Made by a program: the position numbers and the translations under genes | In this document: positions 1 to 8,100 of the stretch, piece by piece | How the letters are laid out: every line of letters begins with the position of its first letter | How positions within the stretch are numbered: the first letter of the stretch is position 1 | Notes under the pieces: generated by a model | Told to the model about the DNA's origin: nothing | What the model saw: only the letters and a program-made list of their open reading frames with translations | Databases searched by the model: none | Assembly: GCA_035568175.1 (NCBI GenBank) | Contig: DATMON010000012.1 | Coordinates: 122,819 to 186,818 of the forward strand | DNA: 64,000 nt | Reading direction: 5' to 3' | Origin: AV40 sp035568175 | GTDB lineage: Bacteria > Verrucomicrobiota > Verrucomicrobiia > Chthoniobacterales > UBA10450

Positions 1-2
1 AA

Positions 3-272
3 TTCATCAATGAGATCTTCTGGGGCGTATGGCTCTTTCCTTTTGGGCTGCTCGTCTTCAAGTCCGGATTCCTGCCGCGCATCTTGGGCATTTGGTTGAT
101 CATCGCATGCTTCGCTTGGGTCGCGCTTAGCATCACCGCGCAGTTCTTCCCCGATTACTACGGCGCCGCTTTTGGTTGGTTGCAGCCGGCATTCTTCGCC
201 GAAATGGCAATCATGCTCTACTTCTTGATCAGAGGCGCCAATGTCAAAGCGCTTCCGGCCGAGGCTGCCTGA
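3..272 (+). CDS. DUF4386-like membrane protein, 3' part only
   Basis: The reading frame is open from the left edge to the stop at 270-272, so the window holds only the last 89 or so residues of a longer protein. It shows two hydrophobic helices and the tract WGVWLFPFGLLVFKSGF followed by LPRILGIWLI, which is typical of the C-terminal part of DUF4386 integral membrane proteins. The family has no established function. The stop lies 12 bases before the first of three oxidoreductase genes on the same strand, so co-transcription is plausible. A start at 84 would give only 62 residues and would cut through the conserved region, so I treat the gene as truncated by the window edge. Confidence 0.7.
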   Translation, partial: FINEIFWGVWLFPFGLLVFKSGFLPRILGIWLIIACFAWVALSITAQFFPDYYGAAFGWLQPAFFAEMAIMLYFLIRGANVKALPAEAA

Positions 273-284
273 CTCGTTAGGCCG

Positions 285-1412
285 ATGAAGCTAAAACGCA
301 TTCTAAAGTGGAGCGTACGCGCGATCTTGTTCGCGTTAATATTGGCGTTCCTGGCCGGGTTCGTCGCCTATTGGAGATCGACTAACGATTGCGATCGCAA
401 GACTGCTTTGGTCAATCCGATAAAAGCCATTCGTTTTTGCGAGTACGGTTCACCCGACGTTCTCAAGTTTGAAGACGTTGAAAAGCCTGTTCCGAATGTC
501 GATCAAGTCTTGATCAGAGTTCGCGCGGCTTCCCTCAATTTTATTGATCCGGGCCTGATGCGAGGTCCGTGGCCGCTTCGCCTGATGTCGGGGCTGCGCA
601 AACCAGAGAAAACAGGGCTGGGCAACGATATGGCCGGCACGGTTGAAGTGGTTGGCAAAAACGTGACGCTGTTCAAAGCGGGCGACGAAGTCTTTGGTGT
701 GGGTCGTCCTACTCTTGCGGAGTATGCGTGTGCTCGCGAGCGAGGATTGGTTATTAAGCCGGCTAACGTGACGTTTGAACAAGCGGGCGCGGTGGCTTGG
801 GCCGGATTCACCGCCTTGCAAGGTCTTCGCCAAGGTAACATTCGGCCGGGACAAAAGGTCCTGATCAACGGCGCAACCGGAGGCGTGGGCACTTTCGCTG
901 TCCAGATAGCGAAGTCGTTCGGCGCAGAAGTAACGGGCGTATGTAGTACGGGAAAAATGGACCTTGTCCGATCCCTCGGCGCAGATCACGTCATTGACTA
1001 CACCAAGGAGGATTTCACCAAAGGCGACCGGCGTTACGACGTCATTTTTGATAACGTTAACAACCACTCCTTTTCCGATCGTCGCCGGGTCTTAACTCCT
1101 AATGGCGTCTGCGTCATTGCCGGAATCGGAGGAGCGGGACTACACCCGGAAGCATGGGAGCGTATTGTTGGGATTCTTAAAACGAAACTGTTATCGCGGT
1201 TCGTGCGTCAGAAGTTCGTCGGGTATGGTACGACAACTAACAAAGAGGATCTGAAGTTGTTGAGCGACCTCATGGAAACGGGGAAGGTCACACCCGTCAT
1301 CGACCGGACTTACAAGTTGAGCGAGACCGCGGAGGCGATGCGGTATTTCGAAGAAGGCCACGCGCGAGGAAAAATCGTAATCACTATGGAACAGGGCGAG
1401 CAGGCTCGTTAG
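285..1412 (+). CDS. Membrane-anchored MDR-family NAD(P)H quinone oxidoreductase-like protein (copy 1)
   Basis: This 375-residue protein belongs to the medium-chain dehydrogenase/reductase superfamily, zinc-free quinone-oxidoreductase-like branch. A single N-terminal membrane helix spans about residues 11-30 and is followed by a short STNDCD sequence. A GroES-like domain runs from about 45 to 160. The Rossmann fold has its nucleotide-binding motif GATGGVGTFAVQIAK at 196-210. No set of structural zinc cysteines is visible. The reaction is probably NAD(P)H-dependent reduction of a quinone or an activated alkene at the inner face of the membrane, but the substrate cannot be read from sequence. 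It is the first of three tandem paralogues; the same GCCGATGAAG context precedes the start codons of copies 1 and 2, which points to local duplication. Confidence 0.85.
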   Translation: MKLKRILKWSVRAILFALILAFLAGFVAYWRSTNDCDRKTALVNPIKAIRFCEYGSPDVLKFEDVEKPVPNVDQVLIRVRAASLNFIDPGLMRGPWPLRLMSGLRKPEKTGLGNDMAGTVEVVGKNVTLFKAGDEVFGVGRPTLAEYACARERGLVIKPANVTFEQAGAVAWAGFTALQGLRQGNIRPGQKVLINGATGGVGTFAVQIAKSFGAEVTGVCSTGKMDLVRSLGADHVIDYTKEDFTKGDRRYDVIFDNVNNHSFSDRRRVLTPNGVCVIAGIGGAGLHPEAWERIVGILKTKLLSRFVRQKFVGYGTTTNKEDLKLLSDLMETGKVTPVIDRTYKLSETAEAMRYFEEGHARGKIVITMEQGEQAR

Positions 1413-1416
1413 GCCG

Positions 1417-2520
1417 ATGAAGATAAAGCGTTTTCTCAAGTGGAGTGTAGCCGTCATTTTCGCCGGTTTGCTAGTGGTGACGTTTATTGCCTACTGGATG
1501 TCGACTAACGATTGCGATCATAGGCCTACTCCGAGTAATCCGATGAAAGCCATTACCCATTGCGAGTACGGCGGCCCCGAGGTCCTCAAGGTTGAGGAAA
1601 TCGAAAAACCGGTTCCGAATGACAACCAGGTCTTGGTGAAGGTTCGCGCGAATTCAGTCAATCCACTCGATCTCACTATTCGAGGCCCTCTCCTCCTTCG
1701 TCCGCTCTTTGGCTTGCGTAAACCAAAGGATACTCGACTAGGTGTCGACTACTCCGGCACCGTCGAAGCAGTTGGCAAAAACGTCACTAACTTCAGACCT
1801 GGCGACGAAGTGTTTGGCGGGAAGAACGGCGCCATCGCTGAGTACGTCTGCGTATTGGCGGACCGAGCAGTCGTGCTGAAGCCGGCGAACATGACTTTCG
1901 ACCAAGCGGCTGCTGTCCCGGTGGCGGCGATCACCGCATTGCAGGGACTTCGCGACAAGGGAAAGATTCAGGCCGGCCAAAAAGTTTTGATCAACGGCGC
2001 TTCGGGCGGCGTTGGCACTTTCGCGGTTCAGATAGCGAAATCGTTCGGGACCGAGGTCACTGGCGTGTGCAGCACGCGCAATGTCGATCTTGTCCGATCA
2101 ATTGGCGCAGATCACGTCATTGATTACGCGAAGGAAGATTTCACGAAAGGCGATCAGCATTACGACTTAATCTTCGACCTCATTGGGAACCATTCGTTCT
2201 CGGAACGGCGGCGCATTTTGAATCCAAATGGCATCTGTGTCATGGCCGGCGTTGGAGGAGCGGGATGGCACGATGGCATGGGGATGCGTTTGGCCGGCGA
2301 ACTCAATGCCTATCTACGGTCACGGTTTGTTAGCCAGAAGTTCGTCTCCTACATCGCGGAATTCAATAAAAAGGACATGATGGTCCTGGCCGATCTCATG
2401 CAATCCGGAAAGATGACGCCGGTCATCGATAAGACTTACAAATTGAGTGACACCGCTGATGCTCTTCGTTACCTGGAACAAGGCCACGCTCGCGGAAAAG
2501 TCGTGATCACTGTTGAATGA
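1417..2520 (+). CDS. Membrane-anchored MDR-family oxidoreductase-like protein (copy 2)
   Basis: This 367-residue paralogue of the preceding gene starts 4 bases after its stop, so the two are almost certainly translated from one message. It has the same plan: an N-terminal membrane helix (about 9-27), the STNDCD linker, a GroES-like domain, and a Rossmann domain with GASGGVGTFAVQIAKSFG. Long blocks are identical to copy 1 at protein level, including GADHVIDY and EDFTKGD. The C-terminal GHARGKVVIT motif is shared by all three copies. A TGTCGATCTT motif at 2082-2091 lies in the NVDLVRS segment; copies 1 and 3 have related but different bases there. Confidence 0.85.
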   Translation: MKIKRFLKWSVAVIFAGLLVVTFIAYWMSTNDCDHRPTPSNPMKAITHCEYGGPEVLKVEEIEKPVPNDNQVLVKVRANSVNPLDLTIRGPLLLRPLFGLRKPKDTRLGVDYSGTVEAVGKNVTNFRPGDEVFGGKNGAIAEYVCVLADRAVVLKPANMTFDQAAAVPVAAITALQGLRDKGKIQAGQKVLINGASGGVGTFAVQIAKSFGTEVTGVCSTRNVDLVRSIGADHVIDYAKEDFTKGDQHYDLIFDLIGNHSFSERRRILNPNGICVMAGVGGAGWHDGMGMRLAGELNAYLRSRFVSQKFVSYIAEFNKKDMMVLADLMQSGKMTPVIDKTYKLSDTADALRYLEQGHARGKVVITVE

Positions 2521-2618
2521 GACTCCCAAGCGATTGAAAACAAACGCAAGCTGGTGTTGCTGAATCTTTTCGCAGATGATCGCTGTCTCTCGCTAACCTC
2601 CAAACATTCATCCGGCTT

Positions 2619-3737
2619 ATGAAACGACTACTGAAGTGGATTTTCCGCGTTGTTCTTGTCCTCCTGGTGCTCGCATTCCTTTTTGTTTTTGTCGCCTATT
2701 GGCGATCGACCAATGATTGCGACAAAAAAAGTGCCGCCGCGCCGAGCAACCCGATGAAGGCCATCGTTCATTGCGATTACGGGCTTGCGAATCTCAAGCT
2801 CGAAGACATTGAAAAGCCAGTCCCGGGAGACGATCAAATCCTGGTGAGGGTTCACGCGGTGTCGGTGAACCCGTATGACTGGCATTTCGTTGAGGGCACG
2901 CCGTATTTTATGCGAGGGATGGGCGTCGGGCTGCGTAAACCAAAAGACATACGTCTTGGTGTTGATTTTGCCGGGACGGTTGAATCGGTCGGCAAGGACG
3001 TCACTCAGTACAAACCGGGCGATGATGTGTTTGGCGGAAGAGACGGAGCATTTGCCCAATACGTGTGCCGTCGAGCAGTGGGATCGGTAGCGCTAAAACC
3101 GGCTGGCCTCACGTTTGAGCAAGCGGCTTCCATCAACATCGCTGGAATCACGGCGCTGCAAGGGGTTCGTGACAAAGGAAAAGTTCAACCCGGACAGAAA
3201 GTGCTAATCAACGGCGCCTCGGGCGGAGTTGGCACGTTCGCGGTGCAGCTTGCCAAGAATTTTGGCGCAGAGGTGACCGGCGTTTGCAGCACACGCAACG
3301 TCGAACTTGTCCAATCGCTCGGTGCGGATCACGTGATCGATTACACGAAAGAAGATTTCACCAAAGGCAACCAACACTACGACGTGATTTTAGATAATGT
3401 GGCGAACCACTCGTTGTCGGAGTGCCGACGTGTCTTAACTCCCACCGGCATCTACGTCATGATCGGCGGCGGAGGAGTGAACGAACAAGGTTTGGTCGGA
3501 GTTCTTGGTAAAGCACTAAAGGCCGCGCTTTTCTCCAAGTTCGTAAGTCAGAAAATGGGCATGATGATGGCGGACCCGAGCACCAAGGACCTGACACTCC
3601 TTGCCGACATGATGCAGTCGGGCAAGATCAAGCCGGTTATCGACCGAACGTACAAGTCGTTGAGCGAAGTCCCTGACGCGATCCGGTATCTCGAAGAGGG
3701 ACACGCTCGCGGAAAAGTCGTAATTACTGTGGACTAG
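2619..3737 (+). CDS. Membrane-anchored MDR-family oxidoreductase-like protein (copy 3)
   Basis: The third tandem paralogue (372 residues) lies 98 bases after copy 2, so it may have its own promoter; I see no convincing -35/-10 pair in that gap. The architecture is the same: membrane helix (about 9-28), STNDCD linker, GroES-like domain, GASGGVGTFAVQLAK dinucleotide motif, and C-terminal GHARGKVVITVD. It differs most from the others in the substrate-side loop near residues 85-105 (DWHFVEGTPYFMRG), which suggests a different substrate. Its TAG stop abuts the stop codon of the convergent gene at 3738, with no base between them. Confidence 0.85.
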   Translation: MKRLLKWIFRVVLVLLVLAFLFVFVAYWRSTNDCDKKSAAAPSNPMKAIVHCDYGLANLKLEDIEKPVPGDDQILVRVHAVSVNPYDWHFVEGTPYFMRGMGVGLRKPKDIRLGVDFAGTVESVGKDVTQYKPGDDVFGGRDGAFAQYVCRRAVGSVALKPAGLTFEQAASINIAGITALQGVRDKGKVQPGQKVLINGASGGVGTFAVQLAKNFGAEVTGVCSTRNVELVQSLGADHVIDYTKEDFTKGNQHYDVILDNVANHSLSECRRVLTPTGIYVMIGGGGVNEQGLVGVLGKALKAALFSKFVSQKMGMMMADPSTKDLTLLADMMQSGKIKPVIDRTYKSLSEVPDAIRYLEEGHARGKVVITVD

Positions 3738-5051
3738 TTAGGATTCACTGCGCGACGGTGCCAGGATCGCGTCGCGCATGCCGTGCACAAATTTTTTGTC
3801 GGCCGGAACGATGGTGGCGAGAGCGCCGCGCAATTTCACCCGATCGTTTTCCACGAAGTAGTACGGGCAGAGACGCACTCGGCCTTTCATCGTTTTTAAT
3901 TCGCCGGAATCTGGATCCCAGTAACGATGTTCGAACAACCGACCTTTGTGGAAGCGCTGCATGATCGTTGGCGACGAGTCAAAAGTGGCGAGCGCATTGT
4001 CGATCCTCTTTTCCCATTCGGCGTGAGCGAGATCGGACCCTAGTGAAACTCCGCGACTGCCCCAGCCGAGCGGCGAAAACCCGCTCACTTTCAAGAGAAG
4101 ATCCCGATCTTTTTGACTGAACTTGGCCGCTTCGCGCCAATCATGGATTTCGAGACGCGGAATGACTGCGTGCTGTGGCAATGGAGTCGGATCGAGCATC
4201 CACGAGTAGGGAATTACTTCTTGGAGCTTCAGGAAATATTTCTCGCCGAGCTCGCGCCGCCAGAATTCGTGCAGCGGTTTCAACCAAAAAAGCGCGAACC
4301 ACATTTTCTCTTCCAGGAACGGTTTGATCGGTGGCGTGATGGTGGCGCGACCTTCGGCGTTCGCGCGTAACAGATTGTCGATCTTCGGAATGTTTGGCAG
4401 ATCGAAGAGCTCAAAAAATCGGTAAACCTCGCGGCCATCTTGTGGCTCGTAGTTTTCTGCTGCGACCACGCGCCAGTCCAAATTAGGTTGGCGATCTTTC
4501 AAGCGTGCGGCGATCCACTCCATCTCCGGGCGATAAGTCGCGGCTTCTTGAGAAATGACGATGTCGCCGCCATTCGGCAACACGCTTAGAAATCCATCCA
4601 GCATTCCGTCAGCGCCGCCGACGATTTCTTTGTCGAATGCGGAATAGGTTTGGTTAAGCCACGCGGTTAAACCGATGCCGCCCGGCACCGAATCGATTTC
4701 GACGATGATATAACCGTTATCGGTAAGAATCAGATCCGGCCGAATCACTCGTGGTAGATCGTCGCGGATTTCTTTTCTCCGCGAAAACTCGATCAATTCC
4801 TTCGGCTTACCGGCGTCCAGATAGCGCGCGATCCACCCGGGCTGTTTTCCGTTGACGCTGAGTTGATAAAGTTGATTGCAGGCGCGCTGGAAAACAAACA
4901 ATCGATGCCCGAGCTGTTCGAGATCGGTTAGAAATTTTTGCTCGATCGGGAACGCGTCGGGCGAAAGAAGCCAATCCTTTTCCGCAAATAGACTCTCTTT
5001 AGGGAGCGCGCTGCGGATTGCTTCCAATCTGTTTTCTGCGACGGCGACCAT
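3738..5051 (-). CDS. Conserved hypothetical protein, possible ATP-grasp-like enzyme
   Basis: I do not recognise this 437-residue protein with confidence. It is soluble, with no signal peptide or membrane helix. The segment DLILTDNGYIIVEIDSVPGG resembles the metal-binding strand of ATP-grasp enzymes. The C-terminal half (GWGSRGVS, then MKGRVRLCPYYFVEND) could hold a nucleotide-binding fold of the glutathionylspermidine-synthase-like circularly permuted type. That assignment is tentative and rests on pattern alone. The gene is convergent with the third oxidoreductase, and the two stop codons are directly adjacent. Upstream lies a stutter-repeat spacer and then ruvA on the same strand. A TGTCGATCTT motif lies inside it at 4376-4385. 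Confidence 0.6.
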   Translation of the reverse strand: MVAVAENRLEAIRSALPKESLFAEKDWLLSPDAFPIEQKFLTDLEQLGHRLFVFQRACNQLYQLSVNGKQPGWIARYLDAGKPKELIEFSRRKEIRDDLPRVIRPDLILTDNGYIIVEIDSVPGGIGLTAWLNQTYSAFDKEIVGGADGMLDGFLSVLPNGGDIVISQEAATYRPEMEWIAARLKDRQPNLDWRVVAAENYEPQDGREVYRFFELFDLPNIPKIDNLLRANAEGRATITPPIKPFLEEKMWFALFWLKPLHEFWRRELGEKYFLKLQEVIPYSWMLDPTPLPQHAVIPRLEIHDWREAAKFSQKDRDLLLKVSGFSPLGWGSRGVSLGSDLAHAEWEKRIDNALATFDSSPTIMQRFHKGRLFEHRYWDPDSGELKTMKGRVRLCPYYFVENDRVKLRGALATIVPADKKFVHGMRDAILAPSRSES

Positions 5052-5053
5052 GT

Positions 5054-5145
5054 TTCCTGCTTAACGTCGAACGTCCAACGCCCAACGTCCAACGCCCAAT
5101 GCAGAGTTTGAATTCGACATTCGATGTTGGGCGTTCAGCGTTCGG
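5054..5145. repeat. Degenerate stutter repeat (CGTCCAACGCCCAA type) with inverted arms
   Basis: The spacer between the unknown gene and ruvA consists of imperfect copies of AACGTCCAACGCCCA, followed about 30 bases later by a near-inverted copy (GTTGGGCGTTCAGCG). The same word family recurs near 6780 (inside the GT39 gene), near 19706 and near 34955 (inside der), so this is a dispersed element and not simple local slippage. The inverted arms could fold into a hairpin between the two minus-strand genes. Confidence 0.7.
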
Positions 5146-5154
5146 CCTTTTCTG

Positions 5155-5766
5155 CTACCTACCCGCCGCCATCTTTTTCAACGCAAGCTTCACCAGTTCT
5201 TCCGCCGATTTCGCCTGGCCTTGTGACTGTAAATCGCGCACGGCTTTGTGGGCGTCGACCTGTTTGTACCCGAGCGCGATCAACGCGAGGACCGCTTCGT
5301 TTGCCTGCTCTTGCTCTGGAGTCGGCGCGTGAGCGGCGGCCGCAGCTTCCCAGGCAGCGGCCACGCCGAGCTTGTCTTTCAATTCCAGAACGATCCGTTC
5401 GGCAGTCTTCTTTCCGAGGCCGCTGATCTTCGAAATGGCCGCGGTATCGGAATTCACGACCGCAGTTTTGAAATTCGTCACGCTCATCCCGCTTAAGACA
5501 GCAAGGGCCAGTTTCGGACCGATCCCGCTGACGTTGTTCACCAGCAATCGAAACAGATCTCGTTCGGCCGCGCTCATGAATCCGTAAAGCACATGCGCGT
5601 CTTCGCGCACGGCCAGATGGGTGAGAATCCGGATCGGCTGGCCGACGGCGGGAAGTTTGTCGTAGCTTGATAACGGAATGAACACTTCGTAGCCGACGCC
5701 ATTGACGTCGACCGCTGCCTGAGTCGGCAGCGCGCTCACGAGTTTGCCATCGAGAAACGTGATCAT
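5155..5766 (-). CDS. ruvA: Holliday junction branch migration protein RuvA
   Basis: RuvA (203 residues, normal length) binds four-way DNA junctions as a tetramer and loads the RuvB motor. Domain I is an OB-fold (MITFLDGKLV, VDVNGVGYEV). Domain II carries the two helix-hairpin-helix motifs, NNVSGIGPKLALAVL and SGLGKKTAERIVLELKDK. A short C-terminal domain III contains ALIALGYKQVDAHKAV, the part that contacts RuvB. ruvB and ruvC are not in the window. It lies downstream of a GT39 glycosyltransferase on the same strand, separated by a 42-base stutter repeat. Confidence 0.96.
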   Translation of the reverse strand: MITFLDGKLVSALPTQAAVDVNGVGYEVFIPLSSYDKLPAVGQPIRILTHLAVREDAHVLYGFMSAAERDLFRLLVNNVSGIGPKLALAVLSGMSVTNFKTAVVNSDTAAISKISGLGKKTAERIVLELKDKLGVAAAWEAAAAAHAPTPEQEQANEAVLALIALGYKQVDAHKAVRDLQSQGQAKSAEELVKLALKKMAAGR

Positions 5767-5808
5767 TTCAAATCGTTAAATCGTTAAATCGTTAAATCGT
5801 CAAATGAG
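5767..5808. repeat. Tandem AATCGTTA repeat
   Basis: The spacer between ruvA and the upstream GT39 gene contains about four copies of an 8-base unit (AATCGTTA, the last one degenerate). It is one of the stutter-type tandem repeats seen between many genes here. Confidence 0.8.
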
Positions 5809-7251
5809 TTAATCCGGCTTCAACACAAGCGTAAGATCGACATCTTTGCCTTTGGCGACGTTGAAACCTCGCGTCGAAAAGCTTTTCCATGTCACAGGAC
5901 GCTCCGGAAATGTTGCTGCTGCCAGGCTCGTTGGCAGAATAATAAAACGCGCTCCATCCTTTCCCATGAACTCCGCCGCGTTTGTTTGTTTCAACGGCGT
6001 CATCCAACCCTTCACCCGCGAACGAAAATACCAAACCAAACTTGGCTCCTGAAAATCCACCGCGCCGAACTCCATTTCGGGACGCAAATCGTTGCGGCAT
6101 TTTTGGTAAAGCTGGGCCGCGGGGAAGAATCGAGCGACAAAAGGCGCAGCGAAGAAACCGAGCGCGAGATAAAGGCAAATTACGATAACCGCGGCAGCTC
6201 TTAGGAAACGCTCGCTGTTGATGCGTCGCGAAGCCACAAGCGCGAAGAGCGGAAACGCCGGAAGCGTATAGTGAGGCAATTTTGTTTTGATTAAACTGAA
6301 GACGACAAAAATAATTCCGGTGCCGCTTAACAGGTAGATGTCGACCTTGCCGCGCTCCCCCCATAGCTTTTTTGTGAGTGTCGGCAATTTGATCGACCAC
6401 GGAAAAAAGCTGGCGAAGACGGTAACGAAATAGAACGGCAAAAGGAGAAGATAAACGCCTAACGAGTTTGCGCCGTGACCTTCCATCGCGCCGAACGATC
6501 GACCGAGGACGTGGCGACCAATTCCAACCCTGAAAAATTCGCCATTCGTTTGCATGAGAGCAGGAACGGCCCAGAGCGCGACGATGGCGAGCATCAGTAG
6601 AATTCCACTCCCGAATTTGAAATACTTCGCAACTTCGACATCGCGCAGGAAACGTTTCACCGCCACGATGGTCAATAGCGGTGTCCAGGCAATCGGTCCC
6701 TTTGCTAAGAATCCCAGCGCCAGTGCGACATAAAAACATAGCCACCAACCCAGCGTGTCTGAATTAAGCGGTGGTTGAGCGTTGGGCGTTGAGCGTTTTC
6801 CGAAAAGCAATTCATATCCAGCCCAATGGGCCGTTGTCATAAACAAAACCAGCCACATATCGGCCACAGCGGCTTTGGCGTGGATAAATGTTTGCAGCGA
6901 AAGGGTGAAGATAATTGCCGCCCACCAACCGACTCGTTCTCCTCCGATTCTTGTTCCCCATCCTAAGATTGACAATGCAACGAGCGCGGCTGCGACGCTT
7001 GACGGAAAGCGCGCGGCGAAATCGTTTTCCCCGAAAATTCTATAGCTCGCGACCTGCGCCCAATAGGCGAGGGGAGGTTTGTCGAGGCGCAGTTGATTGT
7101 TGAAATGCGGAACGATGTAATCGCCGCGCTCGATCATTTCCCGCGACGCTTCGGCAAAGCGCGGTTCGTCGCGGTCGATCAGCGGAATACTCCACGTCCC
7201 GATCACATGAAAAAGGACGCATCCGAAAAATAAAATCGCGTATTTCGCCAT
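5809..7251 (-). CDS. GT39-family (ArnT/PMT-like) membrane glycosyltransferase
   Basis: This multi-pass protein of about 480 residues has the hallmarks of dolichyl/undecaprenyl-phosphate-sugar glycosyltransferases of the GT39/ArnT superfamily. The first periplasmic loop contains IDRDEPRFAEASREM, where the acidic pair is the catalytic site in this family, and then LRLDKPPLAYW. Around ten hydrophobic helices follow. It probably moves a sugar from a polyprenyl carrier onto a lipid or protein on the outer face of the membrane. I start it at the ATG at 7251 (MAKYAILFF, straight into helix 1); a longer frame back to 7368 would add a basic tail that fits no family member. Residues of about 149-160 (STPNAQPPLN) are encoded by a stutter-repeat copy, which looks like an in-frame insertion. 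Confidence 0.85.
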   Translation of the reverse strand: MAKYAILFFGCVLFHVIGTWSIPLIDRDEPRFAEASREMIERGDYIVPHFNNQLRLDKPPLAYWAQVASYRIFGENDFAARFPSSVAAALVALSILGWGTRIGGERVGWWAAIIFTLSLQTFIHAKAAVADMWLVLFMTTAHWAGYELLFGKRSTPNAQPPLNSDTLGWWLCFYVALALGFLAKGPIAWTPLLTIVAVKRFLRDVEVAKYFKFGSGILLMLAIVALWAVPALMQTNGEFFRVGIGRHVLGRSFGAMEGHGANSLGVYLLLLPFYFVTVFASFFPWSIKLPTLTKKLWGERGKVDIYLLSGTGIIFVVFSLIKTKLPHYTLPAFPLFALVASRRINSERFLRAAAVIVICLYLALGFFAAPFVARFFPAAQLYQKCRNDLRPEMEFGAVDFQEPSLVWYFRSRVKGWMTPLKQTNAAEFMGKDGARFIILPTSLAAATFPERPVTWKSFSTRGFNVAKGKDVDLTLVLKPD

Positions 7252-7316
7252 GCTTGAGTTTATCCTGCTCATGCTCGCTCTAGGTCGATTAGGAGCAAGA
7301 GCAAGAATTGTTATTT

Positions 7317-7943
7317 GTGAAGCGCGCCGCCGTTTTTTACTGGCTGACCGGGATTCTGATTGCCGCAATCATCATAGCGGTGGCCTTTTATTTCGATGTG
7401 TCAGTCGCGAATTTCATGGCGACTCATCAAGGCGCCGCGATACGCAGTTTTATGCAAAACGTGAGCCGGTTCGGCGATTGGCCGGAACACTTCCTACTTG
7501 GACTCATCCTCGCCGGTGTCGCTTGGTGGCGTAGAAACAAGAAATGGACGAGAATTTTTCTGGCAATGTTGATCGCGCTCGCGATCGCCGGATTGGCGGG
7601 GCGAGCGATCAAACTCACGACCGGTCGGGCCCGGCCGTCGGTGAAGTCTGAACAAATGTGGAACGGACCGAACTGGAGTTCGAAATATCACTCTTTTCCG
7701 TCAGGCCACGTCGATGCTTCGACCGGTTTTTTTGGTGTGCTCCTGTTGGCCAGGAGACGAATCGGTTTGGCCTGCCTCTCAATTCCGTTACTCATCGGCC
7801 TTTCACGATTGTATCTGGGCGCGCATTATTTGTCTGACGTCGTCTGCGCAGCCGTCCTCGGAATTTTATCTGCTATTCTGGTGACCCATTTCTTCCTTCG
7901 AAAGACGGCGGAGACACGACCCGCCGCCGAATTGCAAGATTAG
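7317..7943 (+). CDS. PAP2-family membrane phosphatase
   Basis: This lipid or undecaprenyl-pyrophosphate phosphatase of the PAP2 superfamily has about 208 residues and five to six membrane helices. The three catalytic signatures are present and in order: KLTTGRARPS (motif 1), SFPSGHVDAS (motif 2, with the catalytic-site histidine) and SRLYLGAHYLSDV (motif 3, with the nucleophilic histidine and supporting aspartate). The gene is divergent from the GT39 gene, a pairing that suits polyprenyl-carrier recycling. I place the start at the GTG at 7317; a TTG at 7308 would add three residues. No clear ribosome-binding site favours either start. Confidence 0.9.
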   Translation: MKRAAVFYWLTGILIAAIIIAVAFYFDVSVANFMATHQGAAIRSFMQNVSRFGDWPEHFLLGLILAGVAWWRRNKKWTRIFLAMLIALAIAGLAGRAIKLTTGRARPSVKSEQMWNGPNWSSKYHSFPSGHVDASTGFFGVLLLARRRIGLACLSIPLLIGLSRLYLGAHYLSDVVCAAVLGILSAILVTHFFLRKTAETRPAAELQD

Positions 7944-8100
7944 TCTGCTTATTTCGTCACCGGGTGTTCGCGCGCGTACCAGAGACTGTTTCGCGCCAAA
8001 TCGAAATCCGGTCTAATCCGGAACGCTTGTTAGCAGGCTCAGGCCCGCACGCTTTCGTATTGGACAGTGCGCAATCTGATATGTTCTGCTTAGGCACGCT

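Noticed and set aside
5792..6748. Long antisense open frame over the GT39 gene
   Set aside because: Composition is that of a shadow frame, with no recognisable motif; the GT39 gene on the same stretch has clear family features.
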